The notes: a model not told the origin generated them from the sequence alone. A DNA stretch of 64,000 nt from Mariniphaga anaerophila (GCF_900129025.1 NZ_FQUM01000010.1:1-64000), one strand, 5' to 3'. Counted from the stretch's first letter, positions 40,608 through 51,043 are shown. Translations and numbers: made by a program.

Positions 40608-41750
40608 TTATGATTGTGCCCATTTCCCCTGGAACAGTTGGTATTTTGAATAAGAACATTCCAAGGAGCCATTGAATAATGCAAGCTTTTTACTTGGCTT
40701 TAGTCCAACGTTTTTGAGGTATTCTCTCGACGAAGTTAAAATCCAGGCAGTATTTCCGGCAAACTGATGTTTTAGTCTTTCCCCAATCATAGCGTAAAGT
40801 GCATCCATATTTTCTTCAATAATTCTTTCTCCGTATGGAGGATTTATTATTATTGTAGCATTGTTGCTGGTTAATTGTAGATCTTTCATGTCGCTGGTCT
40901 GAAAATCAATTGCTGAAAAAACTCTTGCTCTGCGGGCATTTGTTTGTGTTGTTAAAACACATTCTTTTGAAATGTCAGATGCATATATTTTTTTAGTGAA
41001 GGGTTTTGTTTGTTGCTCGGCTTTGACACTTTCAAATAATTCCTGATCATATCCGGGCCAGTTTTCAAAAGCAAATTCTTTGCGAAATCTTCCCGGAGCA
41101 ACGTTTTGCGCTATCATAGCGGCTTCAATAGGCAACGTTCCTGAACCACACATAGGATCAATGAAATCCGTTTTGCCGTCCCATCCAGATAATAAAATCA
41201 TTCCTGCTGCAAGTACTTCGCTTAATGGAGCCTTCCCCTGAATTGAACGATATCCTCTTTTATGCAACGACTCACCTGAACTATCCAGCGATAAAATGCA
41301 TGTATTTCGGTTTATATGCGCGTGAATAAAGATTTCAGGAGTGTGGGTGTCAACGTTGGGTCTGCTTCCTGTTTTCAGCCGAAAATGATCGGCAATCGCA
41401 TCTTTTACTTTTAATGATGCAAACATCGAATTCCGAAATTCTTTGGAATGCGAAACTGTACTGTTTATAACGAAGCTTTGGTTAACAGAAAAATATTTTA
41501 ACCAGCTCACTTCTTTACATCTCAAATAGAACTGGTCGATGTCATTGAACTGAAATACTGCAATTTCTTTCAGTACTCGTATGGCAGTTCTTAAACAATA
41601 ATTTGATTTGTAAATAGTTTTCAAATCGCCTTCAAAAGAAACGGCTCTTCGGCCTTCTTTTATGTTTTCTCCTCCAATGGATTCGATTTCTTTTGCCAGT
41701 ACAGATTCTAATCCGGAAAAGGTTTTTGCAGTAAGTCTAAAATTTTTCAA
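40608..41750 (-). CDS. THUMP-domain class I RNA methyltransferase (RlmL/YcbY N-terminal-like)
   Basis: This 380-residue protein starts with a ferredoxin-like/THUMP RNA-binding part (residues about 1-155: LTAKTFSGLESVLAKEIESI, CKEVSWLKYFSVNQSFVINS). It then has a SAM-dependent methyltransferase domain with motif I FIDPMCGSGTLPIEAAM, motif IV IIINPPYGERI and the linking segment KAPLSEVLAAGMILLSGWDG. The NPPY motif marks N-methylation of bases. In E. coli RlmL makes m2G2445 in 23S rRNA, and this single-domain form is the common Bacteroidetes version. It is 15 nt downstream of the serine acetyltransferase on the same strand. Confidence 0.9.
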   Translation of the reverse strand: MKNFRLTAKTFSGLESVLAKEIESIGGENIKEGRRAVSFEGDLKTIYKSNYCLRTAIRVLKEIAVFQFNDIDQFYLRCKEVSWLKYFSVNQSFVINSTVSHSKEFRNSMFASLKVKDAIADHFRLKTGSRPNVDTHTPEIFIHAHINRNTCILSLDSSGESLHKRGYRSIQGKAPLSEVLAAGMILLSGWDGKTDFIDPMCGSGTLPIEAAMIAQNVAPGRFRKEFAFENWPGYDQELFESVKAEQQTKPFTKKIYASDISKECVLTTQTNARRARVFSAIDFQTSDMKDLQLTSNNATIIINPPYGERIIEENMDALYAMIGERLKHQFAGNTAWILTSSREYLKNVGLKPSKKLALFNGSLECSYSKYQLFQGKWAQS

Positions 41751-41765
41751 GTTGATTATTTTTAA

Positions 41766-42692
41766 TTAAATGCCTAGTCCGTCAATAAAAGCAACTTCTT
41801 TGTGTCGCGATTGAACTAATTTTGAATTGGGTGGAATACTATTGGTAACCCAAACGTTTCCACCTATTACGGAGCCTTTACCAATTGTAATTCGACCCAG
41901 AATAGTTGCTCCGGAATAGATCACCACATCATCTTCTACAATAGGGTGTCGAGGAATACCTTTTATCGGATTTCCATTTTCGTCGAGCGGAAAACTTTTG
42001 GCGCCCAAAGTAACTCCCTGGTAAATTTTTACATTGTTGCCAATAATACATGTTGAGCCAATAACAACACCGGTACCATGATCAATTGTAAAACTTTCTC
42101 CGATCTGTGCCCGGGGATGAATGTCTATTCCTGTTTCGCTGTGGGCCATTTCCGCAATAAAACGTGGGATGAGCGGAACGTTCAACTCAAGAAGCTTGTG
42201 AGCCATCCGATAGTTTGTAATGGCTCTTATCGCGGGGTAGCAAAATATTACTTCGCCGAGATTTTTGGCTGCGGGGTCATTCTGGTAGGTTGCATTTACA
42301 TCGGTAACAAGTTTTCGCCTTATTTCCGGCAGATGCTCAATAAAATTTACCGCAATATCTTTGGCTTTTGGGGTATGCTTTTTTACTTTATCTGCTCGTT
42401 TATCCTGGCACTCGAAACATAAACCTGCCAATATTTCCTGACTAAGAAGTTCGTACAACTCATCAACATAAACTCCCATGTAGTGGCGCGTTGAATTTGG
42501 CCTTAAAGAAGTACTTCCGAAATACCCCGGGAATAATATTTCCCTGACCATGTTTACAATTTTCTTTAGCTTGGCAATAGAAGGCAGAGGTTCGCCCATG
42601 CGGTGTTCGTAGCAAACAACATCGTAGGTAGACGGATCGCTTAAACGTTCTATTGTTTGTGCCAGCTTGTTATCAAATTCCTGGATAGTCAT
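41766..42692 (-). CDS. cysE: Serine O-acetyltransferase (EpsC/CysE type)
   Basis: This 308-residue protein has a long helical N-terminal domain (about residues 1-180, including AIRAITNYRMAHKLLELNVP) and a left-handed beta-helix of hexapeptide repeats (ETGIDIHPRAQIGESFTIDH, GTGVVIGSTCIIGNNVKIYQ, GVTLGAKSF, RHPIVEDDVVIYSGATILG, IGKGSVIGGNVWVTNSIPP). The catalytic His/Asp in DIHPxA and DHGTG are present. It makes O-acetylserine from serine and acetyl-CoA, the committed step to cysteine. The C-terminal Ile for CysK docking is present (FIDGLGI). It is the long-N-terminal form found in Bacteroidetes and plants. Confidence 0.94.
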   Translation of the reverse strand: MTIQEFDNKLAQTIERLSDPSTYDVVCYEHRMGEPLPSIAKLKKIVNMVREILFPGYFGSTSLRPNSTRHYMGVYVDELYELLSQEILAGLCFECQDKRADKVKKHTPKAKDIAVNFIEHLPEIRRKLVTDVNATYQNDPAAKNLGEVIFCYPAIRAITNYRMAHKLLELNVPLIPRFIAEMAHSETGIDIHPRAQIGESFTIDHGTGVVIGSTCIIGNNVKIYQGVTLGAKSFPLDENGNPIKGIPRHPIVEDDVVIYSGATILGRITIGKGSVIGGNVWVTNSIPPNSKLVQSRHKEVAFIDGLGI

Positions 42693-42778
42693 CTTTGAAA
42701 CTTTAAGATTAAATGCAAAATTACGTAATTCATTTCAATTTGTCTTCCCGTTTGTGAACAAGTAAAGCTTTGTTTGGT

Positions 42779-43336
42779 TTACCGTCCCGTGGCCTGCCTG
42801 AGGTGTTGCAAGGCGTTTTCAAAACGGGCATCATTTTGTCCGGAAACAATCTGATAATCGAATCCGTATTTCTGAATTGTTTCGATGTACCTGTTTTGCA
42901 GATACGAACGTCTTTCTCCTCCATTTTCACGAACCGGATCTGCCACCCATGGAAGGTCGGTATCGCACACCAGAAACAAATCAATATTGGTGCGTTCTAT
43001 TTCTGCTTCCAACCACTTGGGGCATTTTTCGAAAACTTCTTCAAACCAAATTTTTGTTATTATTAACCAGGTGTCGGCAAATATCCAGGGGCGACTTAAA
43101 TTTTGGTTTTCCTGAAGTTCGCGAACCTGGTGGCGAGCAATGTATTCCACATCAGAATAGTCGTATTTTCTATTGAGTCTCTCGATATAATTACGGGCAA
43201 ATTCGGGAATAAAGGGAACTTGAAAATAATTTGCCAACCTTTCTGTTAGCACGCTTTTTCCTGTTGACTCAGCTCCGGTAATGACTATCGTTTTTGGCTT
43301 TGTTTTCAATTTTTTTCGCTTAAATGTTTTCTCCAT
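42779..43336 (-). CDS. Nicotinamide riboside kinase-like ATPase (NadR RNK domain)
   Basis: This 185-residue P-loop protein resembles the C-terminal kinase domain of NadR. Walker A is ITGAESTGKSVLTERLANYF, then VPFIPEFARNYIERL, a DxE-containing strand (ADTWLIITKIWFEE) and the lid region LVCDTDLPWVADPVREN with RSYLQNRYIETIQKYG. It phosphorylates nicotinamide riboside to NMN. It lacks the nucleotidyltransferase and HTH parts of full NadR. Its start overlaps pnuC by 31 nt, so transport and trapping of the vitamin are coupled, a known pairing in Bacteroidetes. Confidence 0.9.
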   Translation of the reverse strand: MEKTFKRKKLKTKPKTIVITGAESTGKSVLTERLANYFQVPFIPEFARNYIERLNRKYDYSDVEYIARHQVRELQENQNLSRPWIFADTWLIITKIWFEEVFEKCPKWLEAEIERTNIDLFLVCDTDLPWVADPVRENGGERRSYLQNRYIETIQKYGFDYQIVSGQNDARFENALQHLRQATGR

Positions 43337-43914
43337 TCAACGTAGCCCAAAACAGCCATCACTGTGTAAACAATAAAAAGAACAACCGTTGGCCACAGCC
43401 CTTTGTATACATACAAGCCCGCTGAAAGCAGATCTACAAAAATCCAGATTAACCAATGTTCGATGTATTTTTTTGCCAGCATCCAGGTTGCAGTTATGCT
43501 AAGTGCCGTTGTCAGAGAATCGAGGTAAGGAACTGTTGAATCCGTAAAATTTGTCAGGATTAAAACCAGGGCGATATAAATTAATGCTGTAACCGGAAGC
43601 CCGACCACCATAATTTGTTTTGGGGTTCGTTTTACCGGCACCCCGGCTTTGTCGGCAACCTGCTTTTTTGCTCCTCCTTTTAGCCAAAAGTACCAGCCGT
43701 AAATACTGATTGCCACATAATATACCTGCAATCCCATGTCGGCGTAAAAGCCCGACTGAAAAAATACGACTGTGTAAAGCAACGAAGTAAATAATCCGGT
43801 TGGCCAGGTTAAAATGTGTTGCCTGATAGAAAAAAAGATATAAAGAAGGCCGAGGATTGCTCCTAGCAATTCAATTATATTTTCCCACAACCAGGTGGTT
43901 AAAAATTCTGCCAT
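43306..43914 (-). CDS. pnuC: Nicotinamide riboside transporter PnuC
   Basis: This 202-residue membrane protein has about seven hydrophobic helices. Signature residues are the WPxGLFxS region (ILTWPTGLFTSLLYTVVFFQ), YVAISIYGWYFWLKGG, and TALSITATWMLAKKYIEHW with the following DLLSAGLYVYKGLWPTVVLF. PnuC proteins import nicotinamide riboside by facilitated diffusion driven by intracellular phosphorylation. The overlapping kinase gene just downstream fits this. No NAD- or thiamine-type riboswitch is visible in the 8 nt separating it from the S41 protease gene; the two are probably cotranscribed from further upstream. Confidence 0.95.
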   Translation of the reverse strand: MAEFLTTWLWENIIELLGAILGLLYIFFSIRQHILTWPTGLFTSLLYTVVFFQSGFYADMGLQVYYVAISIYGWYFWLKGGAKKQVADKAGVPVKRTPKQIMVVGLPVTALIYIALVLILTNFTDSTVPYLDSLTTALSITATWMLAKKYIEHWLIWIFVDLLSAGLYVYKGLWPTVVLFIVYTVMAVLGYVEWRKHLSEKN

Positions 43915-43921
43915 TTCCGAA

Positions 43922-45562
43922 TTATTCTACCGATACAAGAAGATTGTTGTAGCGTTCTTTGTTTTCAATAACTTCAAGAGCTTTTAAAATCGCTTCGTCC
44001 TCTTTAAACAGAATTTTGAAATAGTCGTTTATTGAAAAGAGATCCCGGGCGATGAGCGCTTTTATATCATTCTTCATTGTTTTTATTGTAAAGTCGAGGC
44101 TCTCTTCGTCTTTTTCAACGCCATCTTTTTCTCCCTGTGCTACAATTGAGTCAATCATATTTTGGGTGACCTCAAATTTGCTGTTAAACTTTTCAAACTT
44201 CGGATATTGCTTTTTAAGGTCAGCCCGGTGCAGGTCAACATAGTCGAGAACAAAGTTGTAAACAACGTTGGTTCTTCTCAATCGATTATAGTACCTGTAG
44301 TAGGCAGAAGTATCCATCGGTATAAAAATGTCAGGCATAACGCCACCGCCTCCGTATACATTTCTTCCGTTTAAAAGTGTTTTAAATTTGAGCGAATCAG
44401 AAAGATGTATGCTGTCGGCATTAAACAACTCGCCGGAACTAAGCCTGTCGAGATAATCGCGTTTGTATTCTTCAACGCCATGTTCGTAAGGCTTTTGAAT
44501 GTTCCTTCCGCTGGGAGTGTAGTAGTGTGCCGTTGTTAATCTAACCAGCGAACCATCCGTTAAAAAATAAGGTTTTTGCACCAGCCCTTTCCCAAACGAA
44601 CGCCGGCCAATTATTAAACCACGATCCCAATCCTGAATTGCACCGGAGACAATTTCACTTGCCGATGCAGAAGATTCGTCAACCAGAACAACCAAATTAC
44701 CATTTTTGAAGATTCCCCCTGAAGATGCTTTGTAGTCTCTGCGCGGTTCATGCAATCCGTCGGTGTAAACAATCAGTTTGTTTGCGTTCAGAAATTGACC
44801 TGAAATTTCAATGGCTGTTTTCAGATATCCTCCGCCATTTCCACGCAAATCGAGAATCAGATTTTGTAAATTCTGACCTTTCAGTTCTACCATGGCTTTG
44901 GTAAATTCTTCGGTTGTAGTTGCTGAAAACTTATTCAGTTTAATGTAACCTGTTTTGTCGTCGAGCATGTAAGAAGCATCGAGGCTGAATATTGGAATTT
45001 TATCGCGGATGATGGTAAAATCCAGCATCTCGTCCAGATTACGGCGTAGCACTGATAATTCAACTGTTGTGCCTTTGTCGCCCCGGAGCATGCCCATCAC
45101 ATCACTGTTCTTCAATCCGGTTCCTGCAATGTTTTTCCCGTCAACCTGAAGTATGCGGTCGCCGGCACGTAGTCCGACTTTTTCCGACGGACCACCGGGA
45201 ATGATTGAAGTTATTAGCAGGGTATCTTTAAAAATGTTGAACGAGATTCCAATCCCTTCAAAGTTGCCCTGGAGGGGTTCGTTCATTTTATCCACTTCTT
45301 CTTTCGAAATGTAAACAGAGTGCGGATCCAGCTCGCTCAGCATATGAACAATGGCTTTCTCTGTTAAATCATTCACATTTGCCGAATCAACGTAATATCC
45401 ATCCACCAGACGCAGCAGTCTGCCGAATTTCATCTGGTTTTTCTGAACGTCATCCTGAGCCTTCAGCGGCGCCGCAGGGAAAAAAGCCAGAGCAGCAACG
45501 AAAGCGACTGCAAGTACATCTATAATATTTTTCGGAAACCTATTTTTTGAGATGGTAATCAT
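43922..45562 (-). CDS. Carboxyl-terminal processing protease (S41 family) with PDZ domain
   Basis: This 546-residue exported protease has an N-terminal hydrophobic segment (VLAVAFVAALAFFPAAPL), a helical cap (RLLRLVDGYYVDSANVNDL), a PDZ domain (residues about 95-180: GIGISFNIFKDTLLITSIIP, GLRAGDRILQVDGKNI) and the S41 catalytic core. The serine lies in VDESSASASEIVSGAIQD, and the lysine 25 residues later in RRSFGKGLVQKPYFL. The C-terminus (about 400-546) is helical. Ctp enzymes trim periplasmic and lipoprotein C-termini and help peptidoglycan-hydrolase turnover. It lies 8 nt before pnuC and 34 nt after guaA, all on the minus strand. Confidence 0.95.
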   Translation of the reverse strand: MITISKNRFPKNIIDVLAVAFVAALAFFPAAPLKAQDDVQKNQMKFGRLLRLVDGYYVDSANVNDLTEKAIVHMLSELDPHSVYISKEEVDKMNEPLQGNFEGIGISFNIFKDTLLITSIIPGGPSEKVGLRAGDRILQVDGKNIAGTGLKNSDVMGMLRGDKGTTVELSVLRRNLDEMLDFTIIRDKIPIFSLDASYMLDDKTGYIKLNKFSATTTEEFTKAMVELKGQNLQNLILDLRGNGGGYLKTAIEISGQFLNANKLIVYTDGLHEPRRDYKASSGGIFKNGNLVVLVDESSASASEIVSGAIQDWDRGLIIGRRSFGKGLVQKPYFLTDGSLVRLTTAHYYTPSGRNIQKPYEHGVEEYKRDYLDRLSSGELFNADSIHLSDSLKFKTLLNGRNVYGGGGVMPDIFIPMDTSAYYRYYNRLRRTNVVYNFVLDYVDLHRADLKKQYPKFEKFNSKFEVTQNMIDSIVAQGEKDGVEKDEESLDFTIKTMKNDIKALIARDLFSINDYFKILFKEDEAILKALEVIENKERYNNLLVSVE

Positions 45563-45595
45563 GCTTATTCATTTTTGTTATTAATGAGAAAACGT

Positions 45596-47125
45596 CTATT
45601 CCCACTCAATTGTTGCAGGCGGTTTTGAGCTGATATCGTAAACTACCCGGTTTATGCCACGTACTTTGTTAATTATTTCGTTCGACATTTTAGCCAAAAA
45701 TTCATAGGGCAGGTGCACCCAGTCTGCAGTCATTCCGTCTGTAGATGCTACCGCGCGAAGGGCAACAGTGTTTTCGTAGGTGCGTTCATCTCCCATAACA
45801 CCAACCGACTGAATTGGAAGAAGCACAACTCCTGCCTGCCAAACTTTGTCGTACAAATCCCAGCTTCTTAGCCCGTTAATAAAAATTGAGTCGGCTTCCT
45901 GCAACATCCTTACTTTGTCGGGGGTTACATCGCCTAAAATTCGAATTCCAAGACCCGGACCCGGGAACGGGTGACGCCCCAGTAGTTCGTGTTTTATATT
46001 AAGGGCTTTCCCAACGCGTCTGACTTCGTCTTTGAACAGTAAGCGCAGAGGCTCAACAATTTTAAGATTCATTTTTTCGGGAAGTCCTCCCACATTGTGG
46101 TGCGATTTTATAGTGGCAGACGGTCCGTTTACCGATACTGATTCAATTACATCAGGGTAAATAGTACCCTGCGCCAGCCATTTTACGTCTTTTAATTTTT
46201 GCGCTTCAACATCAAAAACTTCAATAAAGTTCCGGCCAATAATTTTCCGTTTTTGTTCAGGGTCTGTAATTCCTTTCAAATCATCCCAGAACTTTTGCCG
46301 GGCATCCACGCCTATTACGTTCAGCCCCATATCTTCGTACGAATGCAGTACCGATTCAAATTCGTTTTTGCGCAACAGCCCGTTGTCTACAAAAATGCAG
46401 GTGAGGTTTTTTCCGATGGCTTCGTTAAGCAGCACGCCGGTGACCGATGAGTCAACACCGCCCGATAACCCCAGCACAACTTTATCGTTGCCCAGCTTTG
46501 CTTTCAGTTCTTTTACCGTGGTTTCCACAAAAGAATCCGGAGTCCACGATTGATCGCAGCCGCAAATGTCAACCGCAAAGTTTTTTAACAGTTGCTGGCC
46601 TTCTGTTGTGTGATAAACTTCAGGATGAAACTGAATGGCATAGGTCTGTTCGCCATCAATTTTGTAAGCTGCAAAATTTACATCTTCAGTAGAAGCAACC
46701 ACTTTGTAATTTTCCGGCAGTTTAACAATGGTGTCGCCATGAGACATCCAAACCTGGGAATGTGGCGTAATGCTTTTAAAAAGCGCACAGCTCTGGTCTA
46801 CAAATCCCAATTTTGCCCTGCCATATTCACGCGAGTTTGACGGAGCCACTTCGCCACCAAAATAGTGAGCCATGTATTGTGCTCCATAACAGATTCCCAA
46901 TACCGGAAGCTTGCCTTTTATTTCCGTAAGGTCGGGGTGGGGAGCTTCTTCGTCACGAACCGAGTACGGACTTCCTGAAAGAATTACCCCTTTTACGGTT
47001 TCATCAATTTCAGGATGGTGGTTGAACGGATGAATTTCACAATAAATATTCAGCTCGCGAATTTTACGTCCAATCAACTGGGTATACTGCGATCCGAAGT
47101 CGAGAATTAATATTTTTTCCTGCAT
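45596..47125 (-). CDS. guaA: GMP synthase (glutamine-hydrolysing)
   Basis: I use the ATG at 47125 ([20 protein letters not shown]); the frame is open 37 codons further, but that part spans a candidate -7 box (TACTTTTG on the minus strand, 47163-47170) and is not family-like. The 509-residue enzyme converts XMP to GMP. It has a class I amidotransferase ([16 protein letters not shown] nucleophile; QFHPEVYHT), an ATP pyrophosphatase loop ([15 protein letters not shown]), and the C-terminal dimer domain ending [18 protein letters not shown], which is diagnostic for GuaA. It heads a minus-strand run with the S41 protease, pnuC and the kinase. Confidence 0.97.
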   Translation of the reverse strand: MQEKILILDFGSQYTQLIGRKIRELNIYCEIHPFNHHPEIDETVKGVILSGSPYSVRDEEAPHPDLTEIKGKLPVLGICYGAQYMAHYFGGEVAPSNSREYGRAKLGFVDQSCALFKSITPHSQVWMSHGDTIVKLPENYKVVASTEDVNFAAYKIDGEQTYAIQFHPEVYHTTEGQQLLKNFAVDICGCDQSWTPDSFVETTVKELKAKLGNDKVVLGLSGGVDSSVTGVLLNEAIGKNLTCIFVDNGLLRKNEFESVLHSYEDMGLNVIGVDARQKFWDDLKGITDPEQKRKIIGRNFIEVFDVEAQKLKDVKWLAQGTIYPDVIESVSVNGPSATIKSHHNVGGLPEKMNLKIVEPLRLLFKDEVRRVGKALNIKHELLGRHPFPGPGLGIRILGDVTPDKVRMLQEADSIFINGLRSWDLYDKVWQAGVVLLPIQSVGVMGDERTYENTVALRAVASTDGMTADWVHLPYEFLAKMSNEIINKVRGINRVVYDISSKPPATIEWE

Positions 47126-47300
47126 GAATTTAAATTTATGATGGCTGGCATCGTTCAAACCACAAAAGTATAAATTACGGGGTAATATCGGCCGGTTTGT
47201 TTTCTGAAAGAATTCAAAATTAATTTCAAATAACAACGTTTAAAACAAAGACATGGTCAATATTTGTTATTTTTGGGCGAATTTTATAAAATCGTTTTTA

Positions 47301-49772
47301 ATGAAGATTTCACGTTACTTCCTTTTTGCATTGTTGTTTGCCGGAATTTTCTGCGAAGCTGTGGCACAACCGTTGAAGGAAAATGAAATAGTTGTTATTC
47401 AGGGTGAAAAGTTTGTATTGCACCAGGTACGTACCGGAGAAACAGTGTTTTCAATCAGTCAGCAATACAAAACAGATACCCAGATTCTCGCAAAATATAA
47501 TCCTCAAATTTTAGAAGGGTTAAAAATTGGCGATATTTTAAAAGTTCCTTATCGCGAAGATGTGGAACTGCCGAATTTTCCCGATACGAAAAAAGGCGAT
47601 CCTTCTCGCTTTGAATATTACACGATTTCTTCACGCAGAGAAACTCCTTATTTTATTGCGAAAGAGTTTGGCGTAACAATAGAAGAAATTTATGCATATA
47701 ACCCCGAAATTACCCGTTTCAGGAAAGGAACAAAACTGCGTATTCCGGTTTGGGAATCTGCCGAAGCGGTTTCTACGCCCGAAACCAAACCCATGGTTCA
47801 GGAGAAACAGAAGCAGCCGGAACAGAAGCAGGAGATGATTATGCATGAAGTGAGGTCGGGCGAAACGTTGTACTCTTTGTCGAAAAAATACAAGATTTCC
47901 GAAAGCGAAATTCTTTTTTTGAACCCCGGAGCTCGCAATTTGAAAGCGGGAAGCGTAGTGTACCTTCCCAAAAAGCAGGAACCGGTTTTTAAATCTCCTG
48001 CTGATAAAATTTCCAATACCATTGACGAAACAAATACTAAAATACTCGCTCCCGCAGGGAATTATTTCGATCATCTGATTGTTTCCGGTGAAACACTTTG
48101 GGCGCTCACTCAGAAATATGGAGTTACCGAGGAAGAGCTGAAGCAATTGAACCCGGTTTTGGAAAGCGGTTTTCCAACGGGTACTACCATTAAAATTCCG
48201 GTGAAAGCGTCTGAACTAAGCAGTGCAGAGCCGGTAAACGAAGATGCATTTATCAGGCACGTGGTTCAGCCCCGCGAAACCCTTTTCCGGTTGTCATCGC
48301 AGTATCATTTAACCATTCCCGAAATTCGGAAATTCAATCCTCAGCTTGAAAACCGTAATCTGGTTCAGGGCGAAACAATTCTTATCCCGCGGCGGCCCGA
48401 AGGAGAAATTGTGCAGACCGCGGAGATTACGCCCGTTGATTCATTGAAACCGGAAACTCCGCTTTTCGAAAGTGATTTTTATGATATTGATGTTCCTGTT
48501 GTTATTCCCGAAAACTGTCGTCCCGGGCAAAACCCCATGGTTTCAGTTACAACTTACGATGTGGCTTTGTTTCTGCCACTGTATATTTATGCCAACGACA
48601 CACTAAACAAAAAAACTGAGCCGTATGAAATTCCTTTCGATTCGCTTTGGGCTGTTGACGATAGTTTGTCGGCAGACACATTAATCGAACAGGACAAACC
48701 AGTGGAAACGTTTCACGGATTTTATCGGGAAAGCGAAAATTTTCTGCAATTTTATGAAGGCGTTTTGCTGGCCATAGATTCATTGAAAAAGGCAGGAATG
48801 AATATTCGACTGAATGTTTTCGACACGCAGCAAAGTCCGGATTCCATAAGAAAGTATATTTATGCAGACGGATTTCTGGAAACAGATTTGATTATCGGTC
48901 CTGTTTATCCGAAGGTGCAAAATGAAGTAGCAGATATTGCAGCGAAGAATCGAATTCCGATTATCTCTCCGTTGTCTTCGCAGTCGCGCGACATTTCCAG
49001 CAACCCTTATTATTACCAGGTTAACCCAACGCGTGAATACCTTGCGGCAAAAACAGCAGAACTGGTAACCGAAGAATATTTCAACAGTAATTTTGTAGTT
49101 GTGAAAACGTCTAATTCGGGCGGATTGCACGAAGAAAAGGTGGTTGACATGGTTCGCGAAAGAATGCAGAATTCCGGACTGTGGGAACAGCCGCAGGGAA
49201 TGCAGTTTCATGTTTACGATTTTGCCAACCAGGGACGTTCCGGTCTTAAAGGCGTGTTTTCTCCTGATAAAGAGAATGTCGTATTTGTTTCTTCCATGAA
49301 TGAAGGTGACCTCAGTCTCGTTCTGTCCAACATAAATAATTTGGTGGGCGAATACTCCATCACGTTAATTGGCTTTAACCGGTACGAGCAGTTCGAAAGC
49401 ATTTCCGACGAGTTTTTTCATAACCTGAAATTGCAATACATCGCTCCTTACTGGGTCGATTATTCTCATCCGGCAACAATTCGTTTTCTGGAGAAGTTTA
49501 AAAAGCATTATTATACCGAACCCAACAATTTTGGGATGCAGGGATACGATGTTGCTTTCTATTTTTTGAGTGCTTTGAAAAACTATGGAAAAGGTTTCGA
49601 AGATTGCCTTCCATATCAACAGGTTCATCTTTCGCAGGGAAACTACAGTTTCGAAAAAGTTTCGCCTTTCGGTGGGTACATGAACCACGGGGTTTCGGTA
49701 ATAAGTTACGGGCGTAATTTCGATGTGGTGCGCAAACGTGTTGTCGGGCCGTTTCGGATTGCCCAGAAATAA
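47301..49772 (+). CDS. Five-LysM cell-wall protein fused to a periplasmic-binding-protein-like domain
   Basis: I use the ATG at 47301 (signal peptide YFLFALLFAGIFCEAVAQ); a frame open from 47253 adds 16 unlikely residues. The 823-residue protein has five LysM-type units (starting near HQVRTGETVFSISQQY, YYTISSRRETPYFIAKEF, HEVRSGETLYSLSKKY, HLIVSGETLWALTQKY, HVVQPRETLFRLSSQY). The C-terminal half (about 440-823) resembles type I periplasmic binding proteins (VALFLPLYIYANDTLNKK, LIIGPVYPKVQNEVADIAAK, IPIISPLSSQSRDISSNPYY). Such LysM/binding-protein fusions are typical of Bacteroidetes and may bind peptidoglycan fragments or an OM lipoprotein; their role is unproven. It is divergent from guaA. 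Confidence 0.85.
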   Translation: MKISRYFLFALLFAGIFCEAVAQPLKENEIVVIQGEKFVLHQVRTGETVFSISQQYKTDTQILAKYNPQILEGLKIGDILKVPYREDVELPNFPDTKKGDPSRFEYYTISSRRETPYFIAKEFGVTIEEIYAYNPEITRFRKGTKLRIPVWESAEAVSTPETKPMVQEKQKQPEQKQEMIMHEVRSGETLYSLSKKYKISESEILFLNPGARNLKAGSVVYLPKKQEPVFKSPADKISNTIDETNTKILAPAGNYFDHLIVSGETLWALTQKYGVTEEELKQLNPVLESGFPTGTTIKIPVKASELSSAEPVNEDAFIRHVVQPRETLFRLSSQYHLTIPEIRKFNPQLENRNLVQGETILIPRRPEGEIVQTAEITPVDSLKPETPLFESDFYDIDVPVVIPENCRPGQNPMVSVTTYDVALFLPLYIYANDTLNKKTEPYEIPFDSLWAVDDSLSADTLIEQDKPVETFHGFYRESENFLQFYEGVLLAIDSLKKAGMNIRLNVFDTQQSPDSIRKYIYADGFLETDLIIGPVYPKVQNEVADIAAKNRIPIISPLSSQSRDISSNPYYYQVNPTREYLAAKTAELVTEEYFNSNFVVVKTSNSGGLHEEKVVDMVRERMQNSGLWEQPQGMQFHVYDFANQGRSGLKGVFSPDKENVVFVSSMNEGDLSLVLSNINNLVGEYSITLIGFNRYEQFESISDEFFHNLKLQYIAPYWVDYSHPATIRFLEKFKKHYYTEPNNFGMQGYDVAFYFLSALKNYGKGFEDCLPYQQVHLSQGNYSFEKVSPFGGYMNHGVSVISYGRNFDVVRKRVVGPFRIAQK

Positions 49773-49800
49773 AAAAGGGAGTTCCGCATTGAAACTCCCT
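49771..49800 (-). terminator. Rho-independent terminator after rocD
   Basis: AGGGAGTT (49777-49784) pairs with AACTCCCT (49793-49800). On the minus strand the stem is followed by TTTTTTATTT. It is 20 nt beyond the rocD stop and also overlaps the stop codon region of the converging LysM gene. Confidence 0.8.
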
Positions 49801-49819
49801 CCGAACTATTGATTTTTGA

Positions 49820-51043
49820 TTAAATCCCCATTTCTTTAAATGTCTGTTTAATAATTTCGATGGCTTCCATCAGTTGCTCCTCTGTGATTACAAGAGGCGG
49901 CGTAAAGCGGATGATGTGTTCGTGCGTTGGCTTGGCAAGCAGGCCGTTTTCTTTTAATGCAACACAAACATCCCAGGCGGTTTTTCCGTTAACGGGTTTA
50001 ATGGCGACAGCATTCAGCAGCCCTTTTCCCCTTACAATTTCAATCATTTCTGAAGGGATTGCTTTCATCTCATTTCTGAAAATTTCTCCCAGACGCAAGG
50101 AATTTTCAGCCAGCTTTTCTTCCTGAATTACATCCAGCGCTGCCATGGCAACCCGGCCGGCAATCGGATTTCCCCCGTATGTGCTTCCGTGTTCGCCCGG
50201 TTTTATGGTAAGCATAATCTCGTCGTCGGCCAAAACGCAGGAAACCGGATACATTCCACCCGAAAGTGCTTTTCCCAGAACCAGAATATCGGGACGTACA
50301 TTTTCGTGGTCGCAGGCCAGCATTTTGCCTGTTCTTGCCAGTCCGGTCTGAACTTCGTCGGCAACAAACAGCACGTTGTGCTTTTTGCACAATTCAGCGG
50401 CTTTTTTCAGGTAACCGTCTTCGGGTACATAAACACCGGCTTCCGCCTGTATCGGCTCTACCAGAAACCCGGCTACGTTGGAGTCTTTTAATTCGTCTTC
50501 CAGCCGTTGCAGGTCGTTGTACGGTATATTTACAAACCCCGGAGTGTATGGCCCGTAATGGCTGTACGCATCCGGATCGGAAGACATGGAAATAATGGTA
50601 ATGGTGCGTCCGTGAAAATTGCCGTCGCACACCACAATTTTAGCTTCATTTTCCGGAATGCCTTTTACTTTGTACGCCCATTTGCGAATCAGTTTTAACG
50701 CGGTTTCGTCAGCTTCGGCACCGGAGTTCATGGGCAACATTTTGTCGTAACCAAACAGTTGGGTCATGTACTCTTCCCAGTCGCCCAATGTATTGTTATA
50801 AAACGCGCGGGAAGTCAAGGCCAGTGTTTCCGCCTGTTCTGTTAATGCCTTTACAATTTTAGGGTGGCAATGCCCCTGGTTAACGGCCGAATAAGCAGCC
50901 AGAAAATCGAAATATCTTTTTCCTTCCACATCCCAAACAAAAACACCTTCACCTTTAGACAAAACCACAGGTATCGGGTGGTAGTTGTGTGCGCCAAATT
51001 TATCCTCTTTGGCTATGTAATCCCTGGTTGTTAGTTGTACCAT
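49820..51043 (-). CDS. rocD: Ornithine--oxo-acid aminotransferase
   Basis: This 407-residue class III PLP aminotransferase has [20 protein letters not shown] near the N-terminus, a signature of ornithine aminotransferases. The cofactor motifs are [53 protein letters not shown] and the Schiff-base lysine in [17 protein letters not shown]. It moves the delta-amino group of ornithine to 2-oxoglutarate, giving glutamate semialdehyde for proline or arginine metabolism. It is monocistronic. The gene ends at its own terminator and its start is preceded by about 100 bp of intergenic DNA. Confidence 0.94.
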   Translation of the reverse strand: MVQLTTRDYIAKEDKFGAHNYHPIPVVLSKGEGVFVWDVEGKRYFDFLAAYSAVNQGHCHPKIVKALTEQAETLALTSRAFYNNTLGDWEEYMTQLFGYDKMLPMNSGAEADETALKLIRKWAYKVKGIPENEAKIVVCDGNFHGRTITIISMSSDPDAYSHYGPYTPGFVNIPYNDLQRLEDELKDSNVAGFLVEPIQAEAGVYVPEDGYLKKAAELCKKHNVLFVADEVQTGLARTGKMLACDHENVRPDILVLGKALSGGMYPVSCVLADDEIMLTIKPGEHGSTYGGNPIAGRVAMAALDVIQEEKLAENSLRLGEIFRNEMKAIPSEMIEIVRGKGLLNAVAIKPVNGKTAWDVCVALKENGLLAKPTHEHIIRFTPPLVITEEQLMEAIEIIKQTFKEMGI

